This document shows, piece after piece, positions 8,380 through 17,551 of a stretch of 44,294 nt of DNA. The notes under the pieces are model-generated. The model ran no database searches and was not told the DNA's origin. It was given only the letters and a program-made list of their open reading frames with translations. Every line of letters begins with the position of its first letter. Position 1 is the stretch's first letter. The stretch is from contig JAJYLD010000002.1 of assembly GCA_021788015.1 (NCBI GenBank), positions 90,739 through 135,032 on the forward strand, in the 5' to 3' direction. A program made the translations under genes and the position numbers. Source of the stretch: a bacterium. GTDB taxonomy: Bacteria > Patescibacteriota > Patescibacteriia > Patescibacteriales > JAKAJF01.

Positions 8380-10365
8380 TTACAATAACAAACCAACAAT
8401 CAATAACGCCACAATATTTAAAATCTTAATCATCGGGTTGATAGCCGGACCGGCAGTGTCTTTATACGGATCGCCGACCGTATCGCCGGTAACCGCGGCC
8501 TGATGGGCGAAACTGCCCTTGCCGCCGAAATGTCCGTCTTCAATATATTTTTTCGCGTTATCCCAAGCGCCGCCGCCGGAGGTCATGGAGATAGCGACGA
8601 AAATTCCGGTAATAATCGAACCGACCAATAACCCGCCCAAAGCGTGAACGCCCAAAATGAATCCGACTAAAATCGGGGAAGCGACCGGAATCAAAGCCGG
8701 AAGAATCATTTCGCTGATCGCGGCGCGAGTAACGATATCGACAGCTGTGCCATAATCCGGTTTTTCCGTGCCTTCCATAATGCCTTTCTTTTCGCGGAAT
8801 TGTCGGCGCACTTCTTCGACAACGGCTCCGGCCGCGCGGCCGACCGCTTGCATGGACAAGGCGCCGAAATAATAGGGCAAGAGTCCGCCGATGAACAGTC
8901 CGGCCAAGACCATCGGATCATTGATTAAAAACTGGAACGTCGAAGGAATGCTATGTGTAAAATCGGCGAACAAAACGAGCGCGGCCAAAGCGGCGGAGGC
9001 GATCGCGTAACCCTTGGTCACAGCCTTGGTCGTGTTGCCGACCGCATCCAACGGATCCGTAATTTTACGAACGTCTTCGCCCATTTCCGCCATTTCGGCG
9101 ATTCCGCCAGCGTTATCCGTAATCGGTCCATATGAATCAATGGCGACAATAATCCCGGCCATCGAAAGCATGGCCATAACGGCGACCGCGACTCCGTAAA
9201 GACCAGCCAGGGAAAACGCGCCGATGATCGCGGCGACAATAACAAGAATCGGCCAAGCGGTTGATTTCATGGAAACCGCCAAACCGGTGATGATGTTGGT
9301 GCCGTGTCCGGTTTCGGACGATTTCGCAATCGATTTAACCGGATTGTATTTTGTCGAGGTGTAGTATTCGGTAATGACAACCATCGAAGCGGTAACGGCC
9401 AAACCGATCAAAGAGGCGAAATAAAGATTAATATAATTATACAAACCGTTGCCGGCCATCAATATTTTTGTTGCCGGATAAAAAGCGATCGCGGCCAAAA
9501 CTCCGGCCACAATCAAACCTTTATACAAAGCTCCCATTATGTTTTTATCCTTTCCCAGTTTTACAAAGAAAGTGCCGATAACTGAAGCGATAATTGAAAT
9601 CGCACCGAGAACCAACGGATAAACTATTGCATCTTTAAAACCGGCGAGAAGCAGTGAACCCAAAAGCATGGTCGCAATCGAGGTGACGGCGTAAGTTTCA
9701 AAAAGATCGGCGGCCATGCCGGCGCAATCGCCGACATTGTCTCCGACGTTATCGGCTATAACGGCCGGATTTCTCGGGTCATCCTCCGGAATTCCGGCTT
9801 CAACTTTTCCGACAAGATCGGCGCCGACATCGGCGGCTTTTGTAAAAATACCGCCGCCCAAGCGAGCAAAAATCGAAATTAAAGAACTGCCGAATCCGAA
9901 ACCGATCAAGGCGTGAATATTTTTTGTAAGCAGATAAAATCCGGAGGTGCCTAAGAGCGCGAGGCCGACAACCAAAAGTCCGGTTACGCTTCCGCCGCGA
10001 ACGGCGACGGTTAAAGCTTTATCCATACCTTCGCGAGCCGCTTCCGCAGTGCGGACATTGGCGCGCACGGAAACATTCATGCCGATATATCCGGTCAAAG
10101 CGGATAAAAACGCGCCAATAAGAAAAGCGACGGCGGTCATCCAGCCCAGCTTCGGAACCAAGCCGATGATAACAAACAAAACAACCGCAACCATAGCGAC
10201 GGTTTTGTATTGTCGATTTAGATAAGCCTTCGCTCCTTCTTGAATCGCTTTCGCGATCGCGGTCATTTTTTCGTTTCCTTCCGGCATGCGCAAAACGAGT
10301 TTAATCAAAATCGCACCATAGATGATGGCAAGCACCGCGCTACCTAAGATGAGTAATGTGGTCAT
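8380..10365 (-). CDS. hppA: Membrane-bound proton-translocating pyrophosphatase (ORF can extend to 10380)
   Basis: [60 protein letters not shown]-terminal [22 protein letters not shown]. Confidence 0.96.
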   Translation of the reverse strand: MTTLLILGSAVLAIIYGAILIKLVLRMPEGNEKMTAIAKAIQEGAKAYLNRQYKTVAMVAVVLFVIIGLVPKLGWMTAVAFLIGAFLSALTGYIGMNVSVRANVRTAEAAREGMDKALTVAVRGGSVTGLLVVGLALLGTSGFYLLTKNIHALIGFGFGSSLISIFARLGGGIFTKAADVGADLVGKVEAGIPEDDPRNPAVIADNVGDNVGDCAGMAADLFETYAVTSIATMLLGSLLLAGFKDAIVYPLVLGAISIIASVIGTFFVKLGKDKNIMGALYKGLIVAGVLAAIAFYPATKILMAGNGLYNYINLYFASLIGLAVTASMVVITEYYTSTKYNPVKSIAKSSETGHGTNIITGLAVSMKSTAWPILVIVAAIIGAFSLAGLYGVAVAVMAMLSMAGIIVAIDSYGPITDNAGGIAEMAEMGEDVRKITDPLDAVGNTTKAVTKGYAIASAALAALVLFADFTHSIPSTFQFLINDPMVLAGLFIGGLLPYYFGALSMQAVGRAAGAVVEEVRRQFREKKGIMEGTEKPDYGTAVDIVTRAAISEMILPALIPVASPILVGFILGVHALGGLLVGSIITGIFVAISMTSGGGAWDNAKKYIEDGHFGGKGSFAHQAAVTGDTVGDPYKDTAGPAINPMIKILNIVALLIVGLLL

Positions 10366-10375
10366 ACAAATTAAT

Positions 10376-10464
10376 GTCATCCTGGAAGGAACGGAAGCGA
10401 CTGATAGGATCTCGCGAGAATTTCACCAGATTCTATAGCTCCACTTCGTTTGCTCCAGAATGAC
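10376..10464. repeat. Dispersed element GTCATCCTGGAAGG..CCAGAATGAC, copy 1
   Basis: Near identical to 12179-12267; imperfect terminal inverted repeat. Confidence 0.8.
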
Positions 10465-10514
10465 ATCGTGTTTTTATATTTTAATTTTAATTTGAAAAAA
10501 GCGAGCATGTGTTA

Positions 10515-10856
10515 TTACACAAGCTCAATTTCAGTATCGGCGAAAATATAGTATCCGGCGCCGGATTCATCTTCAACGATAAAATGATTTTCGGAAAAAG
10601 ACATAATTTTCTTGCAGACTATTTCTTCGGTCCCGATACGAATTTTTTTGCCCACGAATATTTCGGTCAATCTAATGATTGTTTTCGCATCGATCCATTT
10701 TTGCATTTTTACTATTTCTCTTCTGCGCTTCTCCAGAGTAGTCTTAACTTTCTGCTGAAGAGAAATTTTGTTTAATAAAAGAACCTCGCCCTTGATGCCC
10801 ATTTTTTTCATCTCTTGTAAAAGAACCTTGCTTTCGGCATCCGTTTTTTTGGACAT
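10515..10856 (-). CDS. Hypothetical protein
   Basis: MSKKTDAESKVLLQEMKKMGIKGEVLLLNKI...; GGAGG SD-like sequence upstream of ATG at 10856. Confidence 0.65.
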   Translation of the reverse strand: MSKKTDAESKVLLQEMKKMGIKGEVLLLNKISLQQKVKTTLEKRRREIVKMQKWIDAKTIIRLTEIFVGKKIRIGTEEIVCKKIMSFSENHFIVEDESGAGYYIFADTEIELV

Positions 10857-10915
10857 TTCCAACCTCCGATTTTTTATTTTAATTTCTTGACTCTTAATTC
10901 ATGCTTCATGCTTCC

Positions 10916-12169
10916 TTATTCTTGATTATTTTCTTTTTCCTTTTCTGGTCCAGTTTCATTTTCACCTTTAACTTCCGTCGTTTCTTCAGTTTCCGCCTTT
11001 TCCGCTTTTTTCTCATCTTTCTTTTCAACAATATCGATTTTCCATCCGGTCAGTCTATGCGCGAGCCGGACGTTCTGACCACCCTTGCCGATCGCGAGCG
11101 AAAGCTGGTCGGCAGCGACGGTCACTGTCGCCTTCCTCTCTTCTTCATTCAATTCGATATTGACGATTTTCGCCGGCGACAAGGAATTGGCGATAAACTT
11201 TTCCTGATCGTCGCTATATTCTATTATATCAACTTTTTCGCCGCCAAGCTCGTGGATAATTGTCTGAATGCGGGCGCCTCTTTGCCCGACGCACGAACCG
11301 ATCGGATCGATATTTTCCGAAGTCGCCTGCACGGCCACTTTCGCCCTCGCGCCGGCTTCGCGCGCCACCGCTTTCAATTCAATAAGACCGTTGGAAATTT
11401 CCGGAATTTCCAAATAAAAAATTTTTTTCAAAATTTCTTCCGAGGTACGGGACAAAACGATTTCCGGACCCTTGGGAGTGGTGTTTACCGCTTTAACATA
11501 AATCTTGATGCGATCGCCCGGATTGTAACGCTCTCCCAAAATTTGTTCTTCCTGCGGCAAAACTCCGACCGCTTTGCCCAAATCGACCAAAACGATTCGG
11601 CCTTCGCGCCTTTGCACTATTCCGCTCACCACTTCATTCTCCTTATCTTTAAATTCGCCGTAAACCATGTCGCGTTCGGCTTCGCGCAATTTTTGGATGA
11701 TGACCTGCTTCGCGGTTTGTGCGGCCATGCGTCCGTACGATTCCGGCACTTCCAATTTTATTTTAATTTCATCGCCGAGTTTCGCGGTTTTTTTCAAAAG
11801 CTTTGCGTCCGCTAACTGCATTTCCGTTTTCGGATTGAATTTTCTTTCTTCCTCTTCTTCGCCGACTTCTTCTCCCGCTTCGATTTTTGCCGCTCGTTCC
11901 GCTTCTTTTTTCGCCCTTTCTTCTTCCATTTTCTGCTCATATTCTTCCGTTCCATATCCTTCCGGCAAATCTTCGACCACGGCTTTGACATCATAAATTT
12001 TCGATTTCGTAGTTTCCGGATCAAATTCGACTTTTACATTTTGATTTTTTTCGCCAAAATCTTTGCGGTAAGCGGCGGCCAAAGCCGATTCGATTGTTTC
12101 AATAACGGCCTCGTAGCTCAACCCCTTTTCATCGCAAATCTGTTTTATGGCATTTGTTAATTCTGACAT
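10916..12169 (-). CDS. nusA: Transcription termination/antitermination protein NusA with acidic C-terminal tail
   Basis: MSELTNAIKQICDEKGLSYEAVIETIESALAAAYRKDFG...; S1/KH regions (GSCVGQRGARIQTIIHELGGEKVDIIEYS; AIGKGGQNVRLAHRLTGWKIDI). Confidence 0.95.
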   Translation of the reverse strand: MSELTNAIKQICDEKGLSYEAVIETIESALAAAYRKDFGEKNQNVKVEFDPETTKSKIYDVKAVVEDLPEGYGTEEYEQKMEEERAKKEAERAAKIEAGEEVGEEEEERKFNPKTEMQLADAKLLKKTAKLGDEIKIKLEVPESYGRMAAQTAKQVIIQKLREAERDMVYGEFKDKENEVVSGIVQRREGRIVLVDLGKAVGVLPQEEQILGERYNPGDRIKIYVKAVNTTPKGPEIVLSRTSEEILKKIFYLEIPEISNGLIELKAVAREAGARAKVAVQATSENIDPIGSCVGQRGARIQTIIHELGGEKVDIIEYSDDQEKFIANSLSPAKIVNIELNEEERKATVTVAADQLSLAIGKGGQNVRLAHRLTGWKIDIVEKKDEKKAEKAETEETTEVKGENETGPEKEKENNQE

Positions 12170-12178
12170 ATTTTATCT

Positions 12179-12267
12179 GTCATCCTGGAAGGAGCGAAGC
12201 GACTGATAGGATCTCGTGAAATTTTCACCAAATTCTATCGCTCCACTTCGTTTCACACCAGAATGAC
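12179..12267. repeat. Dispersed element GTCATCCTGGAAGG..CCAGAATGAC, copy 2
   Basis: Shares long stretches with copy 1 (gcgactgataggatctcg; ttctat-gctccacttcgttt). Confidence 0.8.
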
Positions 12268-12358
12268 ACTTTAGTAAATGAAAAAGGCTAATTGTATTAA
12301 ACAACTAGCCTTATAAATTTATAATAGCACACACCTATGCACCTGTCAAACGGCTATT

Positions 12359-12523
12359 TTACAAACAATACCGATTGACATTGGCCATTACACGCCGAGC
12401 GATTTCCTCGGATTCCCGACGGATTTTCTCAATCTCCTTCGGAGACAATCCGGATTTGCGAAACCGAATTTCTTTTCTTTGCGAAAAAAGTTTTTTAAAA
12501 AAGGACGCCAATTTTTTAAACAT
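12359..12523 (-). CDS. Small ORF, 54 aa, basic/helical (absent from supplied track)
   Basis: MFKKLASFFKKLFSQRKEIRFRKSGLSPKEIEKIRRESEEIARRVMANVNRYCL; GGGAG SD-like sequence upstream. Confidence 0.5.
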   Translation of the reverse strand: MFKKLASFFKKLFSQRKEIRFRKSGLSPKEIEKIRRESEEIARRVMANVNRYCL

Positions 12524-12539
12524 ATTTTTTCTCCCTTAA

Positions 12540-12701
12540 TTACGTTTTAACATTTTCCCTTTCAATCCCCGCTAACTCCGGCATCATCAATTTTTTAAAC
12601 GTGCCTGTTTCTTTATCAAGCGAGCCCACTGGCCGTCCCTCGATGATTTCATACATCACCCACCGCAATAATGAAAAAGCGTTTTTAATGAACAAGATCA
12701 T
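12540..12701 (-). CDS. Small ORF, 53 aa (absent from supplied track)
   Basis: MILFIKNAFSLLRWVMYEIIEGRPVGSLDKETGTFKKLMMPELAGIERENVKT; co-oriented with neighbours. Confidence 0.42.
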   Translation of the reverse strand: MILFIKNAFSLLRWVMYEIIEGRPVGSLDKETGTFKKLMMPELAGIERENVKT

Positions 12702-12762
12702 GGTTTTTAGTCCTGTGAGTTGTTGCAGACGGAAACAGGTCTCTCTGCTTCTTTTTGATACA

Positions 12763-13080
12763 TTAAATTACAAACGAATCTTTTGGATAATCTACCTCGA
12801 TCGTCCCACGCTCTTCATCATACTTAAGAACGCAAACCGGGTTCTTTTCCCAGTCATTGTTGTCTTTGAGATGGTAGATCTCTCCGTCAAAATATGAAGA
12901 AATGCCCTTTAAACATCCTGTTATAAATTGCGGCCCCCTGCCAAAATATTTAAGACAGATCCATCCGATCCTCCGGCTAGAAATGTCGCCGTCTTCTTTC
13001 GTCATAACCAGACCAACATCATGTTGCGTGCTTTCCAGGCCGCCCCTGACAACATAAAAAGTAAATCCTAAGCTGCACAT
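12763..13080 (-). CDS. Hypothetical protein
   Basis: MCSLGFTFYVVRGGLESTQHDVGLVMTKEDGDISSRRIGWICLKYFG...; GGGAGG SD 5' of ATG at 13080. Confidence 0.6.
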   Translation of the reverse strand: MCSLGFTFYVVRGGLESTQHDVGLVMTKEDGDISSRRIGWICLKYFGRGPQFITGCLKGISSYFDGEIYHLKDNNDWEKNPVCVLKYDEERGTIEVDYPKDSFVI

Positions 13081-13160
13081 ATCATCCTCCCTTGTCAAAA
13101 GAAATTTTTTCTCAAATTATATCCCGATTATAAAATTGTCAATGTCCACATGGGTCCGCG

Positions 13161-14252
13161 CTAGCGAAGCTCTTTCTTAAACCAATCCACCCATGGATTT
13201 GGAGCCGGATTAACACCGTTCAACATGGCTAGATAGAATGTTACCCAACTGCCGAGCTGAAGCATTTCAAAGGCCTGCTCCAGTTTCGTCCGGCCCAATA
13301 ATTTATAATCGTAAACTTTAATTTTATTTTTTCGAATCACTTGTTTCGTCAGTTCGGCCCGCTTCTGCACGCGCGGTGAATATAACTCCGAGTCTATAAA
13401 AAGAAAGGCAAGCGTGTTCGAATTTGACTTCGGAAAACCGAGTCCTTCCATCGAGTAATGATTCAACTCGGGCAGAACCAGAAAACTCGCGAAATTTTTT
13501 CCGGTTTCGCAAAACTGATTGCGCAGTGCTTGCGCGTTCCCTTCTAAAAATTCCGCGGCCGTAACGATGACTTGTTTGCCCTCGAGACTGGACACGATTT
13601 GTTTCGCGATATTTTTTTTCGCTTCGACTTGCGGTCTTAATTCATGATCCCAAATTTCCAAATCGGCAACCATGCGTTCGATATTTTTCACATCTATTTT
13701 GAACAGTCCCGCTTTTGCGAGCAAGGTCATGGTCCCGAAAATGCCATACCCGAGGCCGAGACGGGGAGCGCCGGCGGGATTATTATCGGTTTGATACAAA
13801 TAACCGGGAATGTTTTCTTTTATCATCAGTTTTTCGAGCGCACTCGCTTTTTTCGGATTTTTCGCTTTCGAAGCGATAGCCAAAATTTTTGCCCCGCGCT
13901 TTTTCACTTCCTTGTAAACGCTTAAGGGCTCCTCGGTCCCGCCCGAATAAGAAGACATTATATATAATGTATCTTTGCCGACAAACGCCGGCACTTCGTA
14001 TCCGGGCGTGACAATGATCGGCACTTTTATTTCGCCGGCAAAAACATCTTTCACGATGCGCGCGCCCAGATTCGAGGCGCCCATTCCGTTCACGACCACG
14101 TTTTTCGCTTTGCCGTATTCGCGCGGAATTTTTATCAAGCGCGAGTCTTCGATTACCTGGCGAATTTGCGCGTATAATTTTTCAATCGACTCCATTGTTC
14201 CGTTTGCGTCGATTTTTTTAATTCGTTTTAAATCATCTAAAATTGTTGGCAT
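13161..14252 (-). CDS. SIS-domain bifunctional phosphoglucose/phosphomannose isomerase-like
   Basis: NVVVNGMGASNLGARIVKDVF...LYIMSSYSGGTEEPLSVYKEVKKRGAKILAIAS; C-terminal FLAMLNGVNPAPNPWVDWFKKEL. Confidence 0.85.
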   Translation of the reverse strand: MPTILDDLKRIKKIDANGTMESIEKLYAQIRQVIEDSRLIKIPREYGKAKNVVVNGMGASNLGARIVKDVFAGEIKVPIIVTPGYEVPAFVGKDTLYIMSSYSGGTEEPLSVYKEVKKRGAKILAIASKAKNPKKASALEKLMIKENIPGYLYQTDNNPAGAPRLGLGYGIFGTMTLLAKAGLFKIDVKNIERMVADLEIWDHELRPQVEAKKNIAKQIVSSLEGKQVIVTAAEFLEGNAQALRNQFCETGKNFASFLVLPELNHYSMEGLGFPKSNSNTLAFLFIDSELYSPRVQKRAELTKQVIRKNKIKVYDYKLLGRTKLEQAFEMLQLGSWVTFYLAMLNGVNPAPNPWVDWFKKELR

Positions 14253-14265
14253 AAATTCGTTTTAG

Positions 14266-14293
14266 GTGGGAACAGAGCATGCTCCGTTCCTAC
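14266..14293. repeat. Palindromic repeat, GTAGGAAC family
   Basis: GTGGGAACAGAGCATGCTCCGTTCCTAC. Confidence 0.75.
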
Positions 14294-14343
14294 AAGCTTC
14301 TTCAATTTTATCATTTTTCAAGCGTTTTGTAAATTAAAATTTG

Positions 14344-14371
14344 GTAGGAACATAGCATGCTATGTTCCTAC
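14344..14371. repeat. Palindromic repeat, GTAGGAAC family
   Basis: GTAGGAACATAGCATGCTATGTTCCTAC, perfect 28-nt palindrome. Confidence 0.82.
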
Positions 14372-14385
14372 GATTTATTTCCAAA

Positions 14386-14415
14386 AAGAAAAAAGGCGGG
14401 AAAATTAATTCCTGC
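14386..14415 (-). terminator. Intrinsic terminator (minus strand)
   Basis: GGCAGGAATTAATTTTCCCGCC followed by TTTTTTC on minus strand. Confidence 0.55.
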
Positions 14416-14553
14416 CTATGTTTTATTTCGCGGTCTCGCCGTTCTTTATATTCGGTTGCCATCAGCCGGAACTTCCGAACGATCCCCGCTCACGAGCGCA
14501 TATCGAGCATACCTCCTTTGTAGCTCGATTAGATTTGCTTGCCCGCCATTAAG

Positions 14554-14955
14554 TTAATGAGATATTATGTATACGATCTGTTCGTAATCCTCCCTGCTAT
14601 TACGAACACAAATAGCGAAATTATCGCCATTTTTACGTATGCTTTTTATCTCATCAAAGCTCAAGCGCCGATCATCCTTTTGGGCAAAATCATTACGGTA
14701 AACGATTTTCTCGCTTATCGCCAGCTTGCCCGAGTGGATGATGAAGAGCTGTTTGGACATTTGGCTTTCTTTGTCACCGTACGTATTCGACCAAGAGTGA
14801 ACATCGACTAAAACAACGATGAACCCCTTAAACTGCCGAATTTGTTCGATGGTATTTGCCAAATATACACCAAACGCGCTACCGACGCTTAGGTCCCCGA
14901 AATAATTGATAAGCGGTTTTAACTTATCAATATCAGGAACTTTTAGCTTCTTCAA
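14554..14955 (-). CDS. Hypothetical protein (start uncertain, TTG or upstream)
   Basis: 133 aa; AGGAGG SD about 38 nt 5' of the TTG start; no recognised family. Confidence 0.55.
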   Translation of the reverse strand: MKKLKVPDIDKLKPLINYFGDLSVGSAFGVYLANTIEQIRQFKGFIVVLVDVHSWSNTYGDKESQMSKQLFIIHSGKLAISEKIVYRNDFAQKDDRRLSFDEIKSIRKNGDNFAICVRNSREDYEQIVYIISH

Positions 14956-15193
14956 CTGGCTTGTAATAGTTTCCGTTTTCCTTTCACCTCCTCTGTTTTT
15001 AAATGGCTCGCCCGCGGTTTATGCAAAAATTCAACGTAACCGGCGTCATTACTAATCGTTTCCTATATCCCTTTATTTTCAAAAGAGCAAAGCTCTTTTA
15101 TCTTTGTCTCGCTTCTTTAGCCTGACTTTACAGCATACAACGAACTTATAAATATGTCAATAATTTATGCGAATTAAATTTATGTATTTTTAT

Positions 15194-15257
15194 TTTATTT
15201 AAAATTAGCTTATTTAATTTATAAAATATTGACGAAATTATCGACATTTGCTAAAAT
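15194..15257 (+). promoter_or_regulatory. Promoter plus upstream operator-like motif of trmB-type gene 1
   Basis: TTTATTTAAAATTAGCT (15194-15210); TTGACG (15229-15234) -17- TAAAAT (15252-15257). Confidence 0.65.
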
Positions 15258-15273
15258 ATAAATATAAAACCAT

Positions 15274-15302
15274 GTAGAGATGAGGCATTGCCTCGTCTCT
15301 AC
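15274..15302. repeat. Palindromic repeat, GTAGAGAC family
   Basis: GTAGAGATGAGGCATTGCCTCGTCTCTAC; lies in the predicted 5' UTR of the next gene. Confidence 0.8.
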
Positions 15303-15315
15303 TGGACGTAAATAT

Positions 15316-16092
15316 ATGGAACGACTTGAAGAATATTTAATTCAAACCGGTTTAAATGAAAAAGAAGCGAAAATTTATTTGGCTTCTCTTGAGCTTGGAC
15401 CTGCTAGCATTCAGACGATCTCGAAAAAATCCGGCATAAAGCGGGGCACTGTTTATGAAATTTTAAAAAATTTGAAACGTTTGGGCCTGTTCACTGAAAC
15501 CTTGAAAGGCAAGCGCAAGCTCATTGTCCCGGCCGAACCGGAAAATTTAAAACGGAACATTAAAGAAAAAGAAAGAAAGCTGGCGGAAATTCTTCCGGAA
15601 CTGAAAGCGATCAGTAATTCGAGTTTAACAAAACCGAAAATCAGTTTTTACGAAGGCCGAGAGGGAATCAAAGAAATTTATTTTGACGCTTTAAAAAATA
15701 AAAACATAAATACTTACGGCATTTCCCCGGCAAAAACAATCGTGGAAAATGTCGGCGAAGATTTTTTTAATTCTTACATTGATGAACGCATAAAAAGAAA
15801 AATTTGGATAAAATTGATTCATATTACCTCCCGCGATGCTTCCTATAAATACAGCGGTCCGGAAACTTATGAAAAAGCATTAAAAAAAGTAAGATTTACG
15901 CCTCAAGAAATAGACATCCCGAATACTTTTATTATTTACAAAAACAAAACGGCCGTAATCAGCTCAAGAAAAGAAGGTTTTGGTTTTATAATCGAAAGCG
16001 AAGACTTCACAAAATCCATGAAAATTTTTCATAATCTCCTTTGGCAAATTTCCAAACCTTACGAAGAAATTTTCGGCCCGAATCCGGCTTGA
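15316..16092 (+). CDS. TrmB-family transcriptional regulator
   Basis: MERLEEYLIQTGLNEKEAKIYLASLELGPASIQTISKKSGIKRGTVYEILKNLKRLGLF (wHTH) plus TrmB-type effector region. Confidence 0.88.
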   Translation: MERLEEYLIQTGLNEKEAKIYLASLELGPASIQTISKKSGIKRGTVYEILKNLKRLGLFTETLKGKRKLIVPAEPENLKRNIKEKERKLAEILPELKAISNSSLTKPKISFYEGREGIKEIYFDALKNKNINTYGISPAKTIVENVGEDFFNSYIDERIKRKIWIKLIHITSRDASYKYSGPETYEKALKKVRFTPQEIDIPNTFIIYKNKTAVISSRKEGFGFIIESEDFTKSMKIFHNLLWQISKPYEEIFGPNPA

Positions 16093-16249
16093 TTTTTCTC
16101 TTTAAAAATGTTACAATTTAATTATCAGGCGCTGCCTGATTTTTTATAAATAGCGAACCTACAAAAAATACATACGAGTTTGCGAACATGCAGATTAAAA
16201 ATAATTCGCGAGTTCGTAGATTCGCATAAAATTCGCATACTAGCAAATT

Positions 16250-16969
16250 ATGTCGGGACATTCGAAATGGGCGACAACTAAAAGACAAAAGGCGGTCGTT
16301 GACGCGAAGAAAGCGGCTGTCTTTACGAAAATCGCCAATATTATTTCCATAGCCGCGCGAAAAGGAGGCGATCCGGATACGAATTTTTCTTTGCGCATGG
16401 CCATTGATAAAGCGAGGGCCGTAAATATGCCCAAAGAAAATATCGAACGATCGATCAAGCGCGGAACCGGAGAGTTGGGCGGCAATCAGCTCGAAGAATT
16501 GATTTACGAAGGTATCGGCCCGGCAAAGTCGCAATTCATAATCAAAAGCGTTACCGACAACAAAAACCGCAGCGCGGCCGCAATCAGACATCTTTTTTCC
16601 GAACACGGCGGATCTCTCGGCTCGGTAATGTGGAACTTCGAACAAAAAGGCATTGTCAGAATTGAAAATTCGAAAGCCGGTGGTAAAAATTTAGAAAATT
16701 TGGAATTGGAATTGATCGAAAACGGGGCCGATGACATAAAAACGGAAGAGGAAGGAATAACGATTTACACAAAAATGGAAGATCTGCAAAAAATAAAAAA
16801 TTTCTTGGATTCAAAAGATATTTCCACCGAATCGGCCGAAATCGAATATGTTGCGAAAGAAGAAATTGATTTGGAAGGAGAAGAAAAAGAAAAGGCGGAA
16901 AAATTCATCGAAGAACTTGATGAAGACGAGGAAGTGAGCGATTATTATCATAATATTTCAAATATTTAA
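16250..16969 (+). CDS. yebC: YebC/PmpR family protein
   Basis: MSGHSKWATTKRQKAVVDAKKAAVFTKIANIISIAARKGGDPDTNFSLRMAIDKARAVNMPKENIERSIKRG. Confidence 0.95.
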   Translation: MSGHSKWATTKRQKAVVDAKKAAVFTKIANIISIAARKGGDPDTNFSLRMAIDKARAVNMPKENIERSIKRGTGELGGNQLEELIYEGIGPAKSQFIIKSVTDNKNRSAAAIRHLFSEHGGSLGSVMWNFEQKGIVRIENSKAGGKNLENLELELIENGADDIKTEEEGITIYTKMEDLQKIKNFLDSKDISTESAEIEYVAKEEIDLEGEEKEKAEKFIEELDEDEEVSDYYHNISNI

Positions 16970-17074
16970 CTCAAAACGCAAATGTCAAAACTCAAAACCA
17001 AAGCCCAAAACTTAAAACTAAAGTTTTGAGTTTTAAGATGTAGTTTTGAGATTTGAGTTTTGAGATTTGAGTTA

Positions 17075-17551
17075 ATGATCCCCAAAATTATCCTCGGCAT
17101 CGACCCTGGCATCGCTGACACTGGTTTTGGCATTATCAGTAAAGACAAAAATAAAATCGAATGCATAAATTATGGCTCGATCAAAACGCCTGCCAAAACC
17201 GATTTGAGCGAACGTCTGGAAACTATAAGCAAAGATTTGAAAACTATTATTCAGAAATACAAACCTGATTTAATTGCCGTCGAAGAACTTTTCTTTTTTA
17301 AAAACGCGAAAACCGCGTTAGTCGTCGGCCAGGCGCGCGGAGTAGTTTTACTAACGGCCAGACAAAATAAAGTTCCGCTTGTCGAATTTACTCCTCTCGA
17401 GGTCAAACAAGCGGTTTCAACTTACGGCAAAGCGGAAAAGAAACAAGTGCAACGCATGGTAAAGACGCTTTTAAATCTGAAAGAGGTGCCGGAACCGGAC
17501 GACGCCGCCGACGCTTTAGCCATCGCTATTTGCGCTTGCAATCATGCCTAG
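17075..17551 (+). CDS. ruvC: Crossover junction endodeoxyribonuclease RuvC
   Basis: KIILGIDPGIADTGFGII...VEELFFFKNAKTALVVGQARGV...YGKAEKKQVQRMV...PDDAADALAIAIC. Confidence 0.94.
   Translation: MIPKIILGIDPGIADTGFGIISKDKNKIECINYGSIKTPAKTDLSERLETISKDLKTIIQKYKPDLIAVEELFFFKNAKTALVVGQARGVVLLTARQNKVPLVEFTPLEVKQAVSTYGKAEKKQVQRMVKTLLNLKEVPEPDDAADALAIAICACNHA

Noticed and set aside
10901-11815. 304-aa plus-strand ORF opposite nusA
   Set aside because: Shadow ORF of nusA; F/R-rich translation produced by complementing K/E-rich coding sequence.
12601-12897. 98-aa plus-strand ORF
   Set aside because: Overlaps two minus-strand ORFs, one of which has a clear SD; no promoter or SD seen on the plus strand.
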